Below are positions 25,964-35,433 of a stretch of 42,076 nucleotides of DNA, in pieces. How positions within the stretch are numbered: position 1 is the stretch's first letter; each line of letters starts with the position of its first letter. Below the pieces are notes generated by a model. It made no database searches. It was not told where the DNA came from and worked only from the letters and a program-made list of their open reading frames with translations. Source of the stretch: Planctomycetaceae bacterium (GTDB taxonomy: Bacteria > Planctomycetota > Planctomycetia > Pirellulales > Pirellulaceae); assembly GCA_005798335.1 (NCBI GenBank), contig SYJV01000499.1:1-42076 (forward strand), read 5' to 3'. The translations under genes were made by a program, and so were the position numbers.

Positions 25964-28900
25964 ATGGCGACACGTCCGTTTGTTCATCTCCATTGTCACA
26001 GCCACTATAGTCTGCTGGATGGGGCTAGTTCGATCAACAAACTGATCGATCGCGCAAAGCAGCACGGCATGAATGCGTTGGCTCTAACGGACCATGGCAA
26101 TCTTCACGGCGCACTGGAGTTCTATCAAAAAGCGAAAGCCAGTGGGATTAATCCGATCATCGGCTACGAAGCCTACGTAGCACCCGGCAGTCGATTTACG
26201 CGCGAAGCCGCCAATTCCAAAGAAGCCGCGTATCATTTGACGCTGCTGGCGCAAAATACGGTTGGCTTTAAGAATCTGATCAAGTTGGCTTCGAAGGCCA
26301 GCCTGGAAGGATTTTATTTCAAGCCGCGCATCGATCGCGAACTGTTGGCCGAATTGTCGGAAGGGATCATCTGTCTGAGCGGCTGTGTGTCGAGCGAATT
26401 CTCGCGAGCGATTCTTCGTGGCGGTGACACGTCTCAGATGGAGCATCAAGCGATCCGCATCGCGCAATGGTTTCACCAAGTGTTTGGCGAGCGGTACTTT
26501 GTCGAAATCATGAATAACGGTGTACCGATTCAAGCCCAAGCCTTGCAAGGTGCGGTGGCGATCGCGAACCGAATTGGCCTGCCCTTGGTAGCCACCAGCG
26601 ACGCGCATTATGTCGATCGCAGCGATGCGGAAATTCAGGATGTGTTATTGTGTATAAACACGGGCAAGTTTCGCACCGATAGCAACCGCATGAAAATGGA
26701 AGGCGATCAGTTTTTTCTGCGCTCGCCCGAAGAAATGTATTCGCATTTTCCGGGTTTGGAGAGCGCTGTAGAGCGCAGCCAGTCGATTGCGGACTCAGTC
26801 GATATCGAATTGGAATTGGGCAAGCGACATTTCCCGCGTTATTCTTTGCCTGGGCAGCGCGAACCGGATGAGTATCTACGCGAAGTTTGCATATTGGGAT
26901 TAAAGGAGCGTTACTGGGGTGACGAGCTGATGTTGCCCGGCGGACAACTGTGCCAAGTTGTTGCCGATCGGTTGGATCGCGAGCTGGGTGTAATTGGACG
27001 GCTTGGTTTTGCCAACTATTTCTTGATCGTGTGGGACTTTGTTCGCCACGCTCGCGAACAAGGTGTACCAGCCACCGCGCGTGGCAGCGGTGTCGGTGCA
27101 CTGGTTTGTTATGCGCTCTATTTGAGCCATGTTTGTCCCATCAAATACGATCTACTGTTCGAGCGATTTCTGGATGAAAATCGTAGAGAAGCTCCTGATA
27201 TCGATATTGATTTTTGTAAGGACCGGCGGGCGGAGATTATTCAATACGTTCGCGATAAGTACGGCGAAGCCAATGTGGCTCAGATTGGAACGTTTGGGAC
27301 TCTGCAAGCTCGAGCTGCGATCAAAGATGTTGGTCGCGCGTTGGGTATGCCTTTGGCTCGCGTCAATCAGATTACTGAAATGGTGCCCGAAGAGCTGAAG
27401 ATCACCATTGACAAGGCGATCGAAAAGAACGAGGAACTGGCCAATCTCTATGCCAGCGACAATGAGATTCGAGAGTTATTGGATTTCGCCAAAAAACTTG
27501 AAGGGCTCGCTCGTAACGTCGGTACGCACGCGGCGGCGGTGGTGATCGCCGATCAACCCTTGACTGAGTATGTGCCTCTGGGGCGAGTGTCGGGCAAGAG
27601 CGATATTATCACGCAATGGTCGATGGGCGACGTCGAGTCGGCTGGATTGCTGAAGATGGACTTTCTCGGGCTTCGCAACTTGACGATTCTCGCCAAAGCG
27701 GTCGAGATTATCGAACAAACGCGCGCCACGAAATTGGACATCCTGCGTTTGCCAATGGACGATGTGGCCACGTTTGCTCTGTTACAGCGCGGAGAAACTA
27801 AAGGTGTGTTTCAATTGGAAAGTGGCGGAATTCGCGATCTTCTCCAACGTATGAAACCTGACCATTTTCGCGATATCATCGCTACTAATGCGCTCTATCG
27901 GCCGGGACCGCTGGAGGGCGGTATGGTCGACGACTATGTGGCGGTAAAGCATGGCCGCAAACAGGCGGAGTATATTCATCCGGTGATGAAGGAAATCCTG
28001 GAAGAAACGCACGGAGTGATGGTCTACCAGGAACAAATCATGCGCATCTTGAATCGCTTGGGAGGTATCGAGCTAGCCAACGCATACACTTGTATCAAAG
28101 CGATTAGCAAGAAAAAAGAATCGCTGATCGCCCAGAATGAATCGAAGTTCATGCAGGGGGCAGTCGAGAAAGGTGTATCCGAGCGGGAAGCGCGCCAGCT
28201 ATGGGAAATGATTCTCAAATTTGCGGGATATGGATTTAACAAGAGCCACTCCACTGCTTATGCGCTGGTCGCTTATCAGACCGCTTATTTGAAAGCTCAT
28301 TATCCGGTTGAATTCATGGCGGCATTGCTTTCTGGCGATATTCAAGGAAGAAATTTCAAGCGTAAAGATTCGCTAGTCGAACATTTCGAAGATTGTAAAC
28401 GCATGGGGATCACTGTCGTTCCTCCCGATGTCAATCATTCCAATTTCGACTTTACCGTGGCCGATGGAAAAATCCTCTTCGGCATGGCCGCGATTAAAGG
28501 CTGCGGGAATTCAGCAGGCGAAGCGATCGTTCGCGCTCGAAACAAAGGAGGACAATTCACGTCGATTTTCGATTTTAGCGAGCGTGTCGATCCAACCGAA
28601 TGTAACCGTGCGACCATCGAAACGCTGATCAAAGCCGGTGCCTTTGACTCAATCGCTAGCAACCGAGCAGCACTCTTGGCAGTGGTGGAGAAAGCGATTC
28701 AGGCTGGATCAGCCGCGCTGGCCGATCGCAAGAGTGGACAGATGAATTTGTTCGATTGCTTCGCTGAGGAATCGACTACGACTTCCAAGCCCACACTGTC
28801 GTTACCCGACATTCCGGAATTTCCAGAGAACACGAGACTGTCCATGGAGCGCGACGTGCTTGGCATGTATTTCTCCAGTCATCCACTGGCACGCTATGAA

Positions 28901-29524
28901 GAATCGTTCAAATCGTTTTGCACACATACCTCGGACCAAATCAAAAATGTCAAGAATCGAGCCGAAGTCTATGTGGGCGGAATGATCTCCTCGATCAAGA
29001 CAGCCAATACGCGAAATCCCAAACCTGGCGCGCCGAGCAAATATGCCAACTTCGATTTGGAAGACATGGAGGGTGCCATGCGCTGCATCATGTGGCCAGA
29101 GGGATTTGCGGCCACTGGCCACCTGGTTCAACCTGAAGCCGTCGTTGTGATTCGAGCCACAGTGGACAAACGGGACGGCGGCGACGAATTCAATTTGTTT
29201 GTCAATGAACTGATGCCGGTCGAGGAAGCCAATTCTCGCTTTACATCCGGAATTCGCATCTCCATCGACGAAGCCAGCCATACCAGCGAACTGATCCCAA
29301 AGCTGAACGAGGTACTGCGCGGCTATCCTGGGAAAATGGAAGTCGCGCTCGATGTTCAGCTCACCGAGGGTGAAACTGTGCACATCAAAGTACGGCGCCA
29401 TCGCGTGGATATTAATCCTGAATTAAGAAATCGGCTCGACAATTTATTGGGGCAAGGAAAACACCGGTTGATAATGTCGCCGCCAACTCCGAAAGCACCC
29501 TCCACTCCTCGACGAGCCAGGTAG
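25964..29524 (+). CDS. dnaE: DNA polymerase III subunit alpha
   Basis: The replicative polymerase of 1186 residues, close to the 1160 of E. coli. Domains in order: PHP (1-280), palm with the catalytic PDIDIDF (D412 and D414), thumb, fingers (about 560-810), helix-hairpin-helix (about 850-910), OB-fold (VYVGGMISSIKTANTR, about 1000-1080) and a C-terminal tau-binding-like region. In the PHP domain the metal-site residues H10, H12, D19, H44, E69, H91, C141, D213 and H215 are all present, unlike in E. coli, so it may be an active 3'-5' proofreading exonuclease (inference). GAAGGA lies 7 bases before the ATG. The stop is TAG. Confidence 0.97.
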   Translation: MATRPFVHLHCHSHYSLLDGASSINKLIDRAKQHGMNALALTDHGNLHGALEFYQKAKASGINPIIGYEAYVAPGSRFTREAANSKEAAYHLTLLAQNTVGFKNLIKLASKASLEGFYFKPRIDRELLAELSEGIICLSGCVSSEFSRAILRGGDTSQMEHQAIRIAQWFHQVFGERYFVEIMNNGVPIQAQALQGAVAIANRIGLPLVATSDAHYVDRSDAEIQDVLLCINTGKFRTDSNRMKMEGDQFFLRSPEEMYSHFPGLESAVERSQSIADSVDIELELGKRHFPRYSLPGQREPDEYLREVCILGLKERYWGDELMLPGGQLCQVVADRLDRELGVIGRLGFANYFLIVWDFVRHAREQGVPATARGSGVGALVCYALYLSHVCPIKYDLLFERFLDENRREAPDIDIDFCKDRRAEIIQYVRDKYGEANVAQIGTFGTLQARAAIKDVGRALGMPLARVNQITEMVPEELKITIDKAIEKNEELANLYASDNEIRELLDFAKKLEGLARNVGTHAAAVVIADQPLTEYVPLGRVSGKSDIITQWSMGDVESAGLLKMDFLGLRNLTILAKAVEIIEQTRATKLDILRLPMDDVATFALLQRGETKGVFQLESGGIRDLLQRMKPDHFRDIIATNALYRPGPLEGGMVDDYVAVKHGRKQAEYIHPVMKEILEETHGVMVYQEQIMRILNRLGGIELANAYTCIKAISKKKESLIAQNESKFMQGAVEKGVSEREARQLWEMILKFAGYGFNKSHSTAYALVAYQTAYLKAHYPVEFMAALLSGDIQGRNFKRKDSLVEHFEDCKRMGITVVPPDVNHSNFDFTVADGKILFGMAAIKGCGNSAGEAIVRARNKGGQFTSIFDFSERVDPTECNRATIETLIKAGAFDSIASNRAALLAVVEKAIQAGSAALADRKSGQMNLFDCFAEESTTTSKPTLSLPDIPEFPENTRLSMERDVLGMYFSSHPLARYEESFKSFCTHTSDQIKNVKNRAEVYVGGMISSIKTANTRNPKPGAPSKYANFDLEDMEGAMRCIMWPEGFAATGHLVQPEAVVVIRATVDKRDGGDEFNLFVNELMPVEEANSRFTSGIRISIDEASHTSELIPKLNEVLRGYPGKMEVALDVQLTEGETVHIKVRRHRVDINPELRNRLDNLLGQGKHRLIMSPPTPKAPSTPRRAR

Positions 29525-29777
29525 TTCAGCCGAATTTGGTTGATAAGTGATTCTCATCCGGAATCGCCAACCTACCATGAGAGGGGGCTGGTTTGGTGAT
29601 GTTTGGCGACGAAAAGGGCCGCCCGTCAAGATGCTGATTGCGTTTTCTACCGTTGGCGATTAATGTGGACGGAATCGCAACTTGTCGAAAAACGGTTGGG
29701 AGCGTTTCGCCGCCGCCTTGTCGGTAGTATTCGGCGAAACAATTTTGTCTCGCAATTTCTGTCTGAGGATTCTTCCG

Positions 29778-31256
29778 ATGCGATTTGGTCGAACCAGCAA
29801 TTGGATTAGCCACTTCAACGGTTTGGTGATGGTTGTTGTGGTTCTGTTGAGCTCTGCTATGGTCGCAAATGGGCAGAATACCAATACAGGTACCAATACC
29901 GGTACCAATACAGGTACGAACACGGGTACCAATACCGGTACGAACAACAACAACAATAACAATTCACTTTTTCAACCTGCTGGCGTTGAGATCGACGCAC
30001 AGGGCGTGTTGAGAATTCGACAAAATGATCCGCGCGTAACCATCGCGCAGATGCGTGCAGCACGACAGACGCTGCCTCCCAAATTGTCGCGACCCAGCAA
30101 AATGCGCATGGTGTCGTTGAATCGTTTGGAAGAGTCGTTAGCGAAAAAGTTGAACGATAAAAAAGCCGCGGTGGACGATGAGATGCTCGCTCTGGCGGGA
30201 TTGACTCGTATCGAATACGTCTTTTACTTTCCAGAAAGCCGCGACATCGTCATCGCTGGTCCAGCGGAAGGATTTGCCAGAGATTCAACCGGCAGGACTA
30301 TCGGCATCGATACTGGAAAGCCAACCTTGCAACTGGAGGACTTGGCTGTCGCCTTGCGAGCTTATCCTCCCATGGGAGATTCGACCAATACGATTGGCGT
30401 CTCAATTGATCCGACTAAAGAAGGTCTAGCACGTATGCAACGAGTCCTCTCGGCGATGGGAGGTCAGTATAATTCGCCAGCAGATATTCCAGGAATTGTG
30501 AATGGTCTACGTCAGAGTCTGGGGCTACATACGGTTACCATTCGCGGTGTCGCACCTACGACGCACTTCGCGCATGTGTTGACGGAAGCAGACTACCGCA
30601 TGAAATTAATTGGCATAGGACTTGAACCTCCCACAGTTCCGATGCTCAGCTATGCCGCACGTCTAACTGCGAACCAAACGTCCAACAATGCGATGATCCG
30701 CTGGTATTTCGTGCCGGATTACCAGGCGATTGCGGAGAGCGAGAATGGTCTAGCAATGCACATGGTCGGGCAAGGTGTCAAACTGATCGGCGAGGATGAA
30801 ATGGTCGCGACCGACGGAACGCGCAAGTCGACTGGTCGAGCTACGAATCCAGCCAGTCGCGATTTCACCACCGAGTTTACCAAGAAGTTCAACCAGATCG
30901 CCCAAACGAATCCGATCTATGGACAACTTCGAAATCTTGTCGACATGGCGATTGTCGCCGCCTATATCCAGGACCGTCATTTCTACGATCAGGCCAACTG
31001 GGACTTAGGCGTTCTGGGTGACGAAAGCCAGTTCCGCACCCAGCGTTTTGCAGCACCTCAACAAGTAGAAACCGCTGTCAGTGCCGTCACGAAAGGAAGA
31101 AGGCTTATCACACCGATCGGAGGTGGCGTGCTAATTCAGGCGCGACAAGCCTTATCGTCCGAAAACATGCTCACCGACGAGCAAAACCTGGCCAACCAAC
31201 AAAGGTCAGCTATACGAGTCGAACATCTGGCAGAAGGCCAATGGTGGTGGGATTGA
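29778..31256 (+). CDS. DUF1598 domain-containing secreted protein with Asn-Thr-Gly repeat
   Basis: A 492-residue planctomycete protein with a signal peptide (MRFGRTSNWISHFNGLVMVV, then LLSSAMVANGQ). Immediately after it is a low-complexity stretch of TNTG repeats and seven Asn. The remaining ~420 residues match the DUF1598 pattern (PAGVEIDAQGVLRI, LTRIEYVFYFPESRDIVIAG, EDLAVALRAY, DYRMKLIGIGLEPP, IRWYFVPDY). Function is unknown; the export signal and repeats suggest a periplasmic or surface protein. The start is set at the ATG at 29778 because it begins the signal peptide; an upstream in-frame ATG would place it internally. It follows dnaE by 253 bases. Confidence 0.9.
   Translation: MRFGRTSNWISHFNGLVMVVVVLLSSAMVANGQNTNTGTNTGTNTGTNTGTNTGTNNNNNNNSLFQPAGVEIDAQGVLRIRQNDPRVTIAQMRAARQTLPPKLSRPSKMRMVSLNRLEESLAKKLNDKKAAVDDEMLALAGLTRIEYVFYFPESRDIVIAGPAEGFARDSTGRTIGIDTGKPTLQLEDLAVALRAYPPMGDSTNTIGVSIDPTKEGLARMQRVLSAMGGQYNSPADIPGIVNGLRQSLGLHTVTIRGVAPTTHFAHVLTEADYRMKLIGIGLEPPTVPMLSYAARLTANQTSNNAMIRWYFVPDYQAIAESENGLAMHMVGQGVKLIGEDEMVATDGTRKSTGRATNPASRDFTTEFTKKFNQIAQTNPIYGQLRNLVDMAIVAAYIQDRHFYDQANWDLGVLGDESQFRTQRFAAPQQVETAVSAVTKGRRLITPIGGGVLIQARQALSSENMLTDEQNLANQQRSAIRVEHLAEGQWWWD
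29880..29939 (+). repeat. 12-bp tandem repeat, five units, coding for TNTG
   Basis: Five consecutive 12-base units (ACCAATACCGGT and variants) encode TNTG five times and run into a run of Asn codons. Third positions vary between units (ACC/ACA/ACG, GGT constant), so the array has been partly shuffled. Copy number can change without altering the frame. This is likely a length-variable linker between signal peptide and domain. Confidence 0.9.
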
Positions 31257-31513
31257 ACCGACAACGGGCCGCTATAAAAAACCCCACTCAATCTTGAAGG
31301 CCGAGAGGACGTAATGAAATTGCTCGGTCGCGCGGCAGCGCGATCAGGCTGGCGAGAGCGTGCAGTTTGATCGCGACGGCGGGCGGCGCGGCGGGTTTGT
31401 TTGCGAACGGCAGCATTGGATAGAACGTCCTTTCTAGCGCCTAATCCACCGATTCCCTATTTCAAGCAGAATGGGAGATCGGGACGACAACGCATTCGGT
31501 AATCACAGGCAGG

Positions 31514-31960
31514 ATGTCGTATTTGTTAAGATTGCCTCGTCAAGCCAGGTCTAACTTGGCTGTTCTTCGCCGAGCGGAGCTTCCGGGTGTCTCGTTGGTT
31601 CAAGTGATTCACGTGGCAAGCGAAGGGTCGCTCGACGAAGCTTGCAGATTTGCCGAGCTGGGCATCGATGCTTTGCTACTCGATTCCGGTGATCAGCGGC
31701 TTCCCGTGAAATTACTTGGAGGAACCGGCCGCACACATGACTGGTCGATCAGTCGTCGAATTCGCGATGCGGTAAACGTCCTTATATTTCTTGCCGGCGG
31801 ATTGCGTCCCGATAACGTCGCCCGCGCGATAAGCGAAGTTCAACCATTTGGTGTGGATGTATGCTCAAGTTTGCGAACGAATGGAATACTGGATGAACTC
31901 AAGTTGATGCAATTCCTGCGCGAAGTCAATCGTTCAGTATCCGCAATGGGTTCGTCGTGA
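31514..31960 (+). pseudogene. N-terminally truncated phosphoribosylanthranilate isomerase-like (TrpF) gene
   Basis: A 148-codon frame. The strong TrpF-like blocks are VSLVQVIHVASEGSLDEACR, GIDALLLDSG, GGTGRTHDWSISRRI, FLAGGLRPDNVARAI and GVDVCSSLRTNGILD, which correspond to the C-terminal ~135 residues of a ~210-residue barrel. The N-terminal strands, including the KICG motif with its catalytic Cys, are missing. The 257 bases upstream (31257-31513) do not encode them in any plus-strand frame I read, and the in-frame upstream sequence stops at a TAA (31442-31444). It is probably a remnant. If translated it could not form a full TIM barrel. No other trp gene is nearby. Confidence 0.72.
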
Positions 31961-32053
31961 CATAGCTCGCCACTCTGTTTCTCTCGCTGTTTATTCAGTA
32001 TGAGAGTTCTTGCAGTGGTGTTGTATCAAAGACCATAAAGTCTGGGCAAAGTG

Positions 32054-34471
32054 TTACGTAGACGTTGGTTGTTGCGACCTGCGCGCCGTCGAGAGGTGCA
32101 GAATCACATACCCGACTAAAAGCGATGCACAGCCTCCTGCCAACCATGTGGCGGGCAAGTGCTCGGACTCCTCAAGGCCGATTCCCCAAGCTTTTAGTTG
32201 GTCTTCAAAATGACCAACGGCGAGCAACAAACTGTTGTGGATCGCGTGCAGGAATATACCAGGCAGAATGCACTGAGATCTCCATGCAATCCACGCCAAT
32301 ACGATGCCGATAAAGGTTGTGGGGAGGAATCGCTCGACGGCCAGTACGTTTGAGGTCAACACGTGCATCAATCCAAACAAAGCCGCCGAACCGAAGATCG
32401 CGCGCCGCATCCCATATTTTCTTAAGGATGCCAAAATGAAGCCTCTGAAAAACCACTCTTCGCAAATCGCGGGCGTTAGCGCGAAGACAAATAGTACGAA
32501 CGGAAGCGGAAGCTGTTGCAACTGCTGCTTGAACTGCAAGGCTTGCTCGAACTGCAATGTTTCGATCCACAGGTTCTTGCCAAGTATGATGATCTCATGC
32601 GCGATCATCCACATGGAGCTGCCAACGAGCAATAATCCGGGGAGCCAATACAACCACTCGTGAATCGTTCCGACACGCAATAAGAACGTGCTCCGCCAAG
32701 CAATGCGTCGATGCCAACTGACCAACGAGGGCAGGCCCATGATCAAGAGGAATGAAACCAAAGCGCTAAGCGCCAATTTGGCGGGCAACGATTCTGAGAT
32801 CGTCGGCAATCGAGTTGAAGCGACGAAGTAAAGCGGAAACATCACAGCCATCGTCATCGCCATCTGCTCGACTTGCGGATATAACGCCGCCGATTTTGGT
32901 CTACGTAGCAAGTCGCGCCAGCTTCCTTGGCTGCCGTGCAACGATGCATCGCGTCCGAAGGACCGGCTTGCGAAATAAATGGCGATTATTGCGTAAATAG
33001 CAGTACTGGTTACCGCAATGATACTCGTCTCAAGTTGACTGGCACCGGTGAGAACCTCGCGAGCCAAAAGTACTATATTTACTAGCGGAATCACGGCTAA
33101 GATCTCGTTGTACTCGATGCCTGGCAAAAGGCTGAGCACGCCAGGTGCCATGGCTAACAACATCAGTGGAATCAGGTAGGCCTGAGCTTCTTTGAAGCTG
33201 CGCGCAAAACTGGTAATGGCCAGCAACACCGCAGAAAAAAACATGGCGAACAAGATCAGCAAGGGGAAGATCAAGAGAATCGTCTTGATCGAAATCCCTG
33301 CCGCGCCAAAAATCACCGCACCTAACCCGCTGGACCATAGTGTCACTGACATCGCCAGCAAATTTGCCAGCGCAGTGAGCATCGCGACCGTCACGACCGC
33401 AACGTACTTGGCCAACAGCAGGACCGTTGACGATGTTGGTGAGACGATCAATGCCTCCATCGTGCCGCGTTCGCGTTCACCGGCTGTCAAGTCAATCGCC
33501 GGATACACCGCTCCGGCGATGGTCATCAACACTAGCACCAGTGGTACCAAGGTCGCAACAATTGCAACGTTATCGCCAGTGATGCGGACCGGAATCATTC
33601 GTTTGCCAATCGCTGGCATGTTCGGAATACGAAACTGACGAATTACCTGAGTTGCTAATTGTTCGTTGATCAACGTCAAACGCCGCTCAACAAAGCTGGC
33701 CGCGTGCTCACTCCGCAAATCATTCTCGCGATACCGCATCTGCATGGTAACTGGTCCTAAGCCAAGCTCAAACCGCCATCGGCTGCGACCTGGGGGAATC
33801 TGGCCATTGGGGGCCTGAGATTGCGCCGAGTTGTTTGCCGACTGGGATGGATTCGGCGGAGCAACCAAGTTTTTGCCAGCAGGATCGCTGGTCTTGGGGT
33901 TTTCTTTGGCATCGTCGGAAGAACTAGTATCGTTATCGTTCGCGCCTTCGGTACTAGGCGGCGTCGCCGGTGGATTATTATCAGGCGCGGGCGCTCCGAC
34001 GTTGGCTGGCTGGGTAGCGATTTTTGTGACCATTAAATCGACCGCACCGTCGCGCAGCATCTTGTTGGCGTCTCGATCGATAACAATGATTTGCAACTGA
34101 GTAGCCGCAGTCGTTGTCGCTGGTTCGGATCGACTTCCACCTGGCGTCAGTGCAGTTGAGTTCGGCTGTGCAGCGCTGCTGAGCGGTGAATTTTCGGCTG
34201 ACTCCAAAGCTGCTACGATTCGCGATCCCTGGCGCAGCATGCTGTTCAGATCGATACCCGTCTGTTCGCTGTCGACGCCAATGATAAATTCCTCTTGGGA
34301 ACCGGCAGGCTGGTTGGTGAGTAGAACTCGTTGCAGAATCAGGCTTAGCAACGGATACACCAACAGCGGCATCAACACCAGCGTGATAATGGTGCGCCGG
34401 TCGCGCAGAGATTCACGCAGCTCTTTCAAACACAAGCGTTGGATTCTCGCCACATTCAAGCCTGGATTCAT
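32054..34471 (-). CDS. ABC transporter permease fused to CPBP intramembrane protease
   Basis: An 805-residue polytopic protein. The N-terminal part is a NatB-like ABC-2 permease: first membrane segment IITLVLMPLLVYPLLSLIL, a large extracytoplasmic loop (about 60-300) with a Pro/Asn/Asp/Ser-rich low-complexity stretch, then five or six further segments around LTAGERERGTMEALIVSPTS. The C-terminal ~250 residues form a CPBP (Abi/Rce1-type) protease with EEWFFRG (catalytic Glu pair and Arg), FGLMHVLTS and LHAIHNS. The ATG at 34471 overlaps the ATPase stop by four bases and is preferred over an ATG 51 codons upstream inside the ATPase gene. This fusion recurs in planctomycetes. The substrate is unknown. 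Confidence 0.92.
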   Translation of the reverse strand: MNPGLNVARIQRLCLKELRESLRDRRTIITLVLMPLLVYPLLSLILQRVLLTNQPAGSQEEFIIGVDSEQTGIDLNSMLRQGSRIVAALESAENSPLSSAAQPNSTALTPGGSRSEPATTTAATQLQIIVIDRDANKMLRDGAVDLMVTKIATQPANVGAPAPDNNPPATPPSTEGANDNDTSSSDDAKENPKTSDPAGKNLVAPPNPSQSANNSAQSQAPNGQIPPGRSRWRFELGLGPVTMQMRYRENDLRSEHAASFVERRLTLINEQLATQVIRQFRIPNMPAIGKRMIPVRITGDNVAIVATLVPLVLVLMTIAGAVYPAIDLTAGERERGTMEALIVSPTSSTVLLLAKYVAVVTVAMLTALANLLAMSVTLWSSGLGAVIFGAAGISIKTILLIFPLLILFAMFFSAVLLAITSFARSFKEAQAYLIPLMLLAMAPGVLSLLPGIEYNEILAVIPLVNIVLLAREVLTGASQLETSIIAVTSTAIYAIIAIYFASRSFGRDASLHGSQGSWRDLLRRPKSAALYPQVEQMAMTMAVMFPLYFVASTRLPTISESLPAKLALSALVSFLLIMGLPSLVSWHRRIAWRSTFLLRVGTIHEWLYWLPGLLLVGSSMWMIAHEIIILGKNLWIETLQFEQALQFKQQLQQLPLPFVLFVFALTPAICEEWFFRGFILASLRKYGMRRAIFGSAALFGLMHVLTSNVLAVERFLPTTFIGIVLAWIAWRSQCILPGIFLHAIHNSLLLAVGHFEDQLKAWGIGLEESEHLPATWLAGGCASLLVGYVILHLSTARRSQQPTST

Positions 34472-35274
34472 GATGCGGCCTGGCCCAGTGGCTCGTTCAG
34501 CGAACCGCTGATCATCGCCAAAAACATGTCTGTGAGGTGCTGTTTGCCGGTTACTTCTTGCAAGTTTCGCAGCGTACCAACGTGGATTAATTGACCGCGG
34601 TGCACTAAGCCAAAGCGATCGCACACGCGCTCAGCTTCATCCAGCCGATGCGTGGACAGCACAACTGCTTTACCTTGCGCCTTGAGGTGGGCAATGAACT
34701 CGAAAACGGTTTGACTGCCGACCACATCCAGTCCACGCGTGGGTTCATCGAGCAGCATTACGGGAGGATCATGCATTAAACCGCGAGCCAAAATTACGCG
34801 CTGGCGCTGGCCAGTGCTCAACGTGCTGCAGCGCTGGTCCACAAATTGATGTAACTGCAACATGTCACACAAATTGTCCAGCCTCTCGGTCGCCACGTGT
34901 GGTGGTATGGAATACAAGTCGGCGAAATAGAACATCATTTCGCGAACCGACAACCACGGATACACACCATCGTTCGTAGAAACCAAACCGATCTTCGAAC
35001 GCACGCCCGCGGAATCGGGCCCTGTGCGAATGCCATCAACCTCGGCATATCCTTCGTCTGGACGGAGCAAACCCATGACCATACGCAAGGTCGTCGTTTT
35101 GCCGGCCCCATTGGGCCCCAGCAATCCAAAGACCTCTCCCGTTTCCACTCGAAACGAAATTCCATTAACGGCGGTAATCGTGTTTCCGGACCAACTAAAT
35201 CGCTTAATTAACTCGTGAGCAACAATCAAAATTCGTTCTGCCGCTGAATCATCTTGCATCTGCCGTAATGTCAT
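34468..35274 (-). CDS. ABC transporter ATP-binding protein (NatA-like)
   Basis: A 268-residue ATPase with Walker A GPNGAGKTT, Q-loop near IGLVSTNDGVYPW, signature LSTGQRQR, Walker B VMLLDEPTRGLD and H-loop STHRLDEAE. The C-terminal region after the nucleotide domain is short. The ATG at 35274 is the first ATG (a GTG lies 8 codons earlier, another ATG 5 codons later); no clear ribosome site decides between them. The overlapping downstream gene is its permease partner, so the two make a complete exporter. Similarity to sodium-exporting NatAB systems is by family only. Confidence 0.92.
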   Translation of the reverse strand: MTLRQMQDDSAAERILIVAHELIKRFSWSGNTITAVNGISFRVETGEVFGLLGPNGAGKTTTLRMVMGLLRPDEGYAEVDGIRTGPDSAGVRSKIGLVSTNDGVYPWLSVREMMFYFADLYSIPPHVATERLDNLCDMLQLHQFVDQRCSTLSTGQRQRVILARGLMHDPPVMLLDEPTRGLDVVGSQTVFEFIAHLKAQGKAVVLSTHRLDEAERVCDRFGLVHRGQLIHVGTLRNLQEVTGKQHLTDMFLAMISGSLNEPLGQAAS

Positions 35275-35433
35275 ACGAACCGGTCTGCGGAATACCACTG
35301 CCCAGTGTACTCGATGCGGAATGTACGAACCACACTGGCAATCGGATCGTCCATTCGGAAGAAGTCAGTAGAAATTGACGCAGAATCTTGATTAACTCGC
35401 AGGCGCCGGCGAGAATACCAGGTGAACCAAAGA

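Noticed and set aside
31280-31440. Possible small minus-strand gene of about 42 codons in GC-rich sequence
   Set aside because: Its Ala/Pro-rich translation has no recognisable motif or ribosome site, and the GC-rich composition alone makes such open frames likely.
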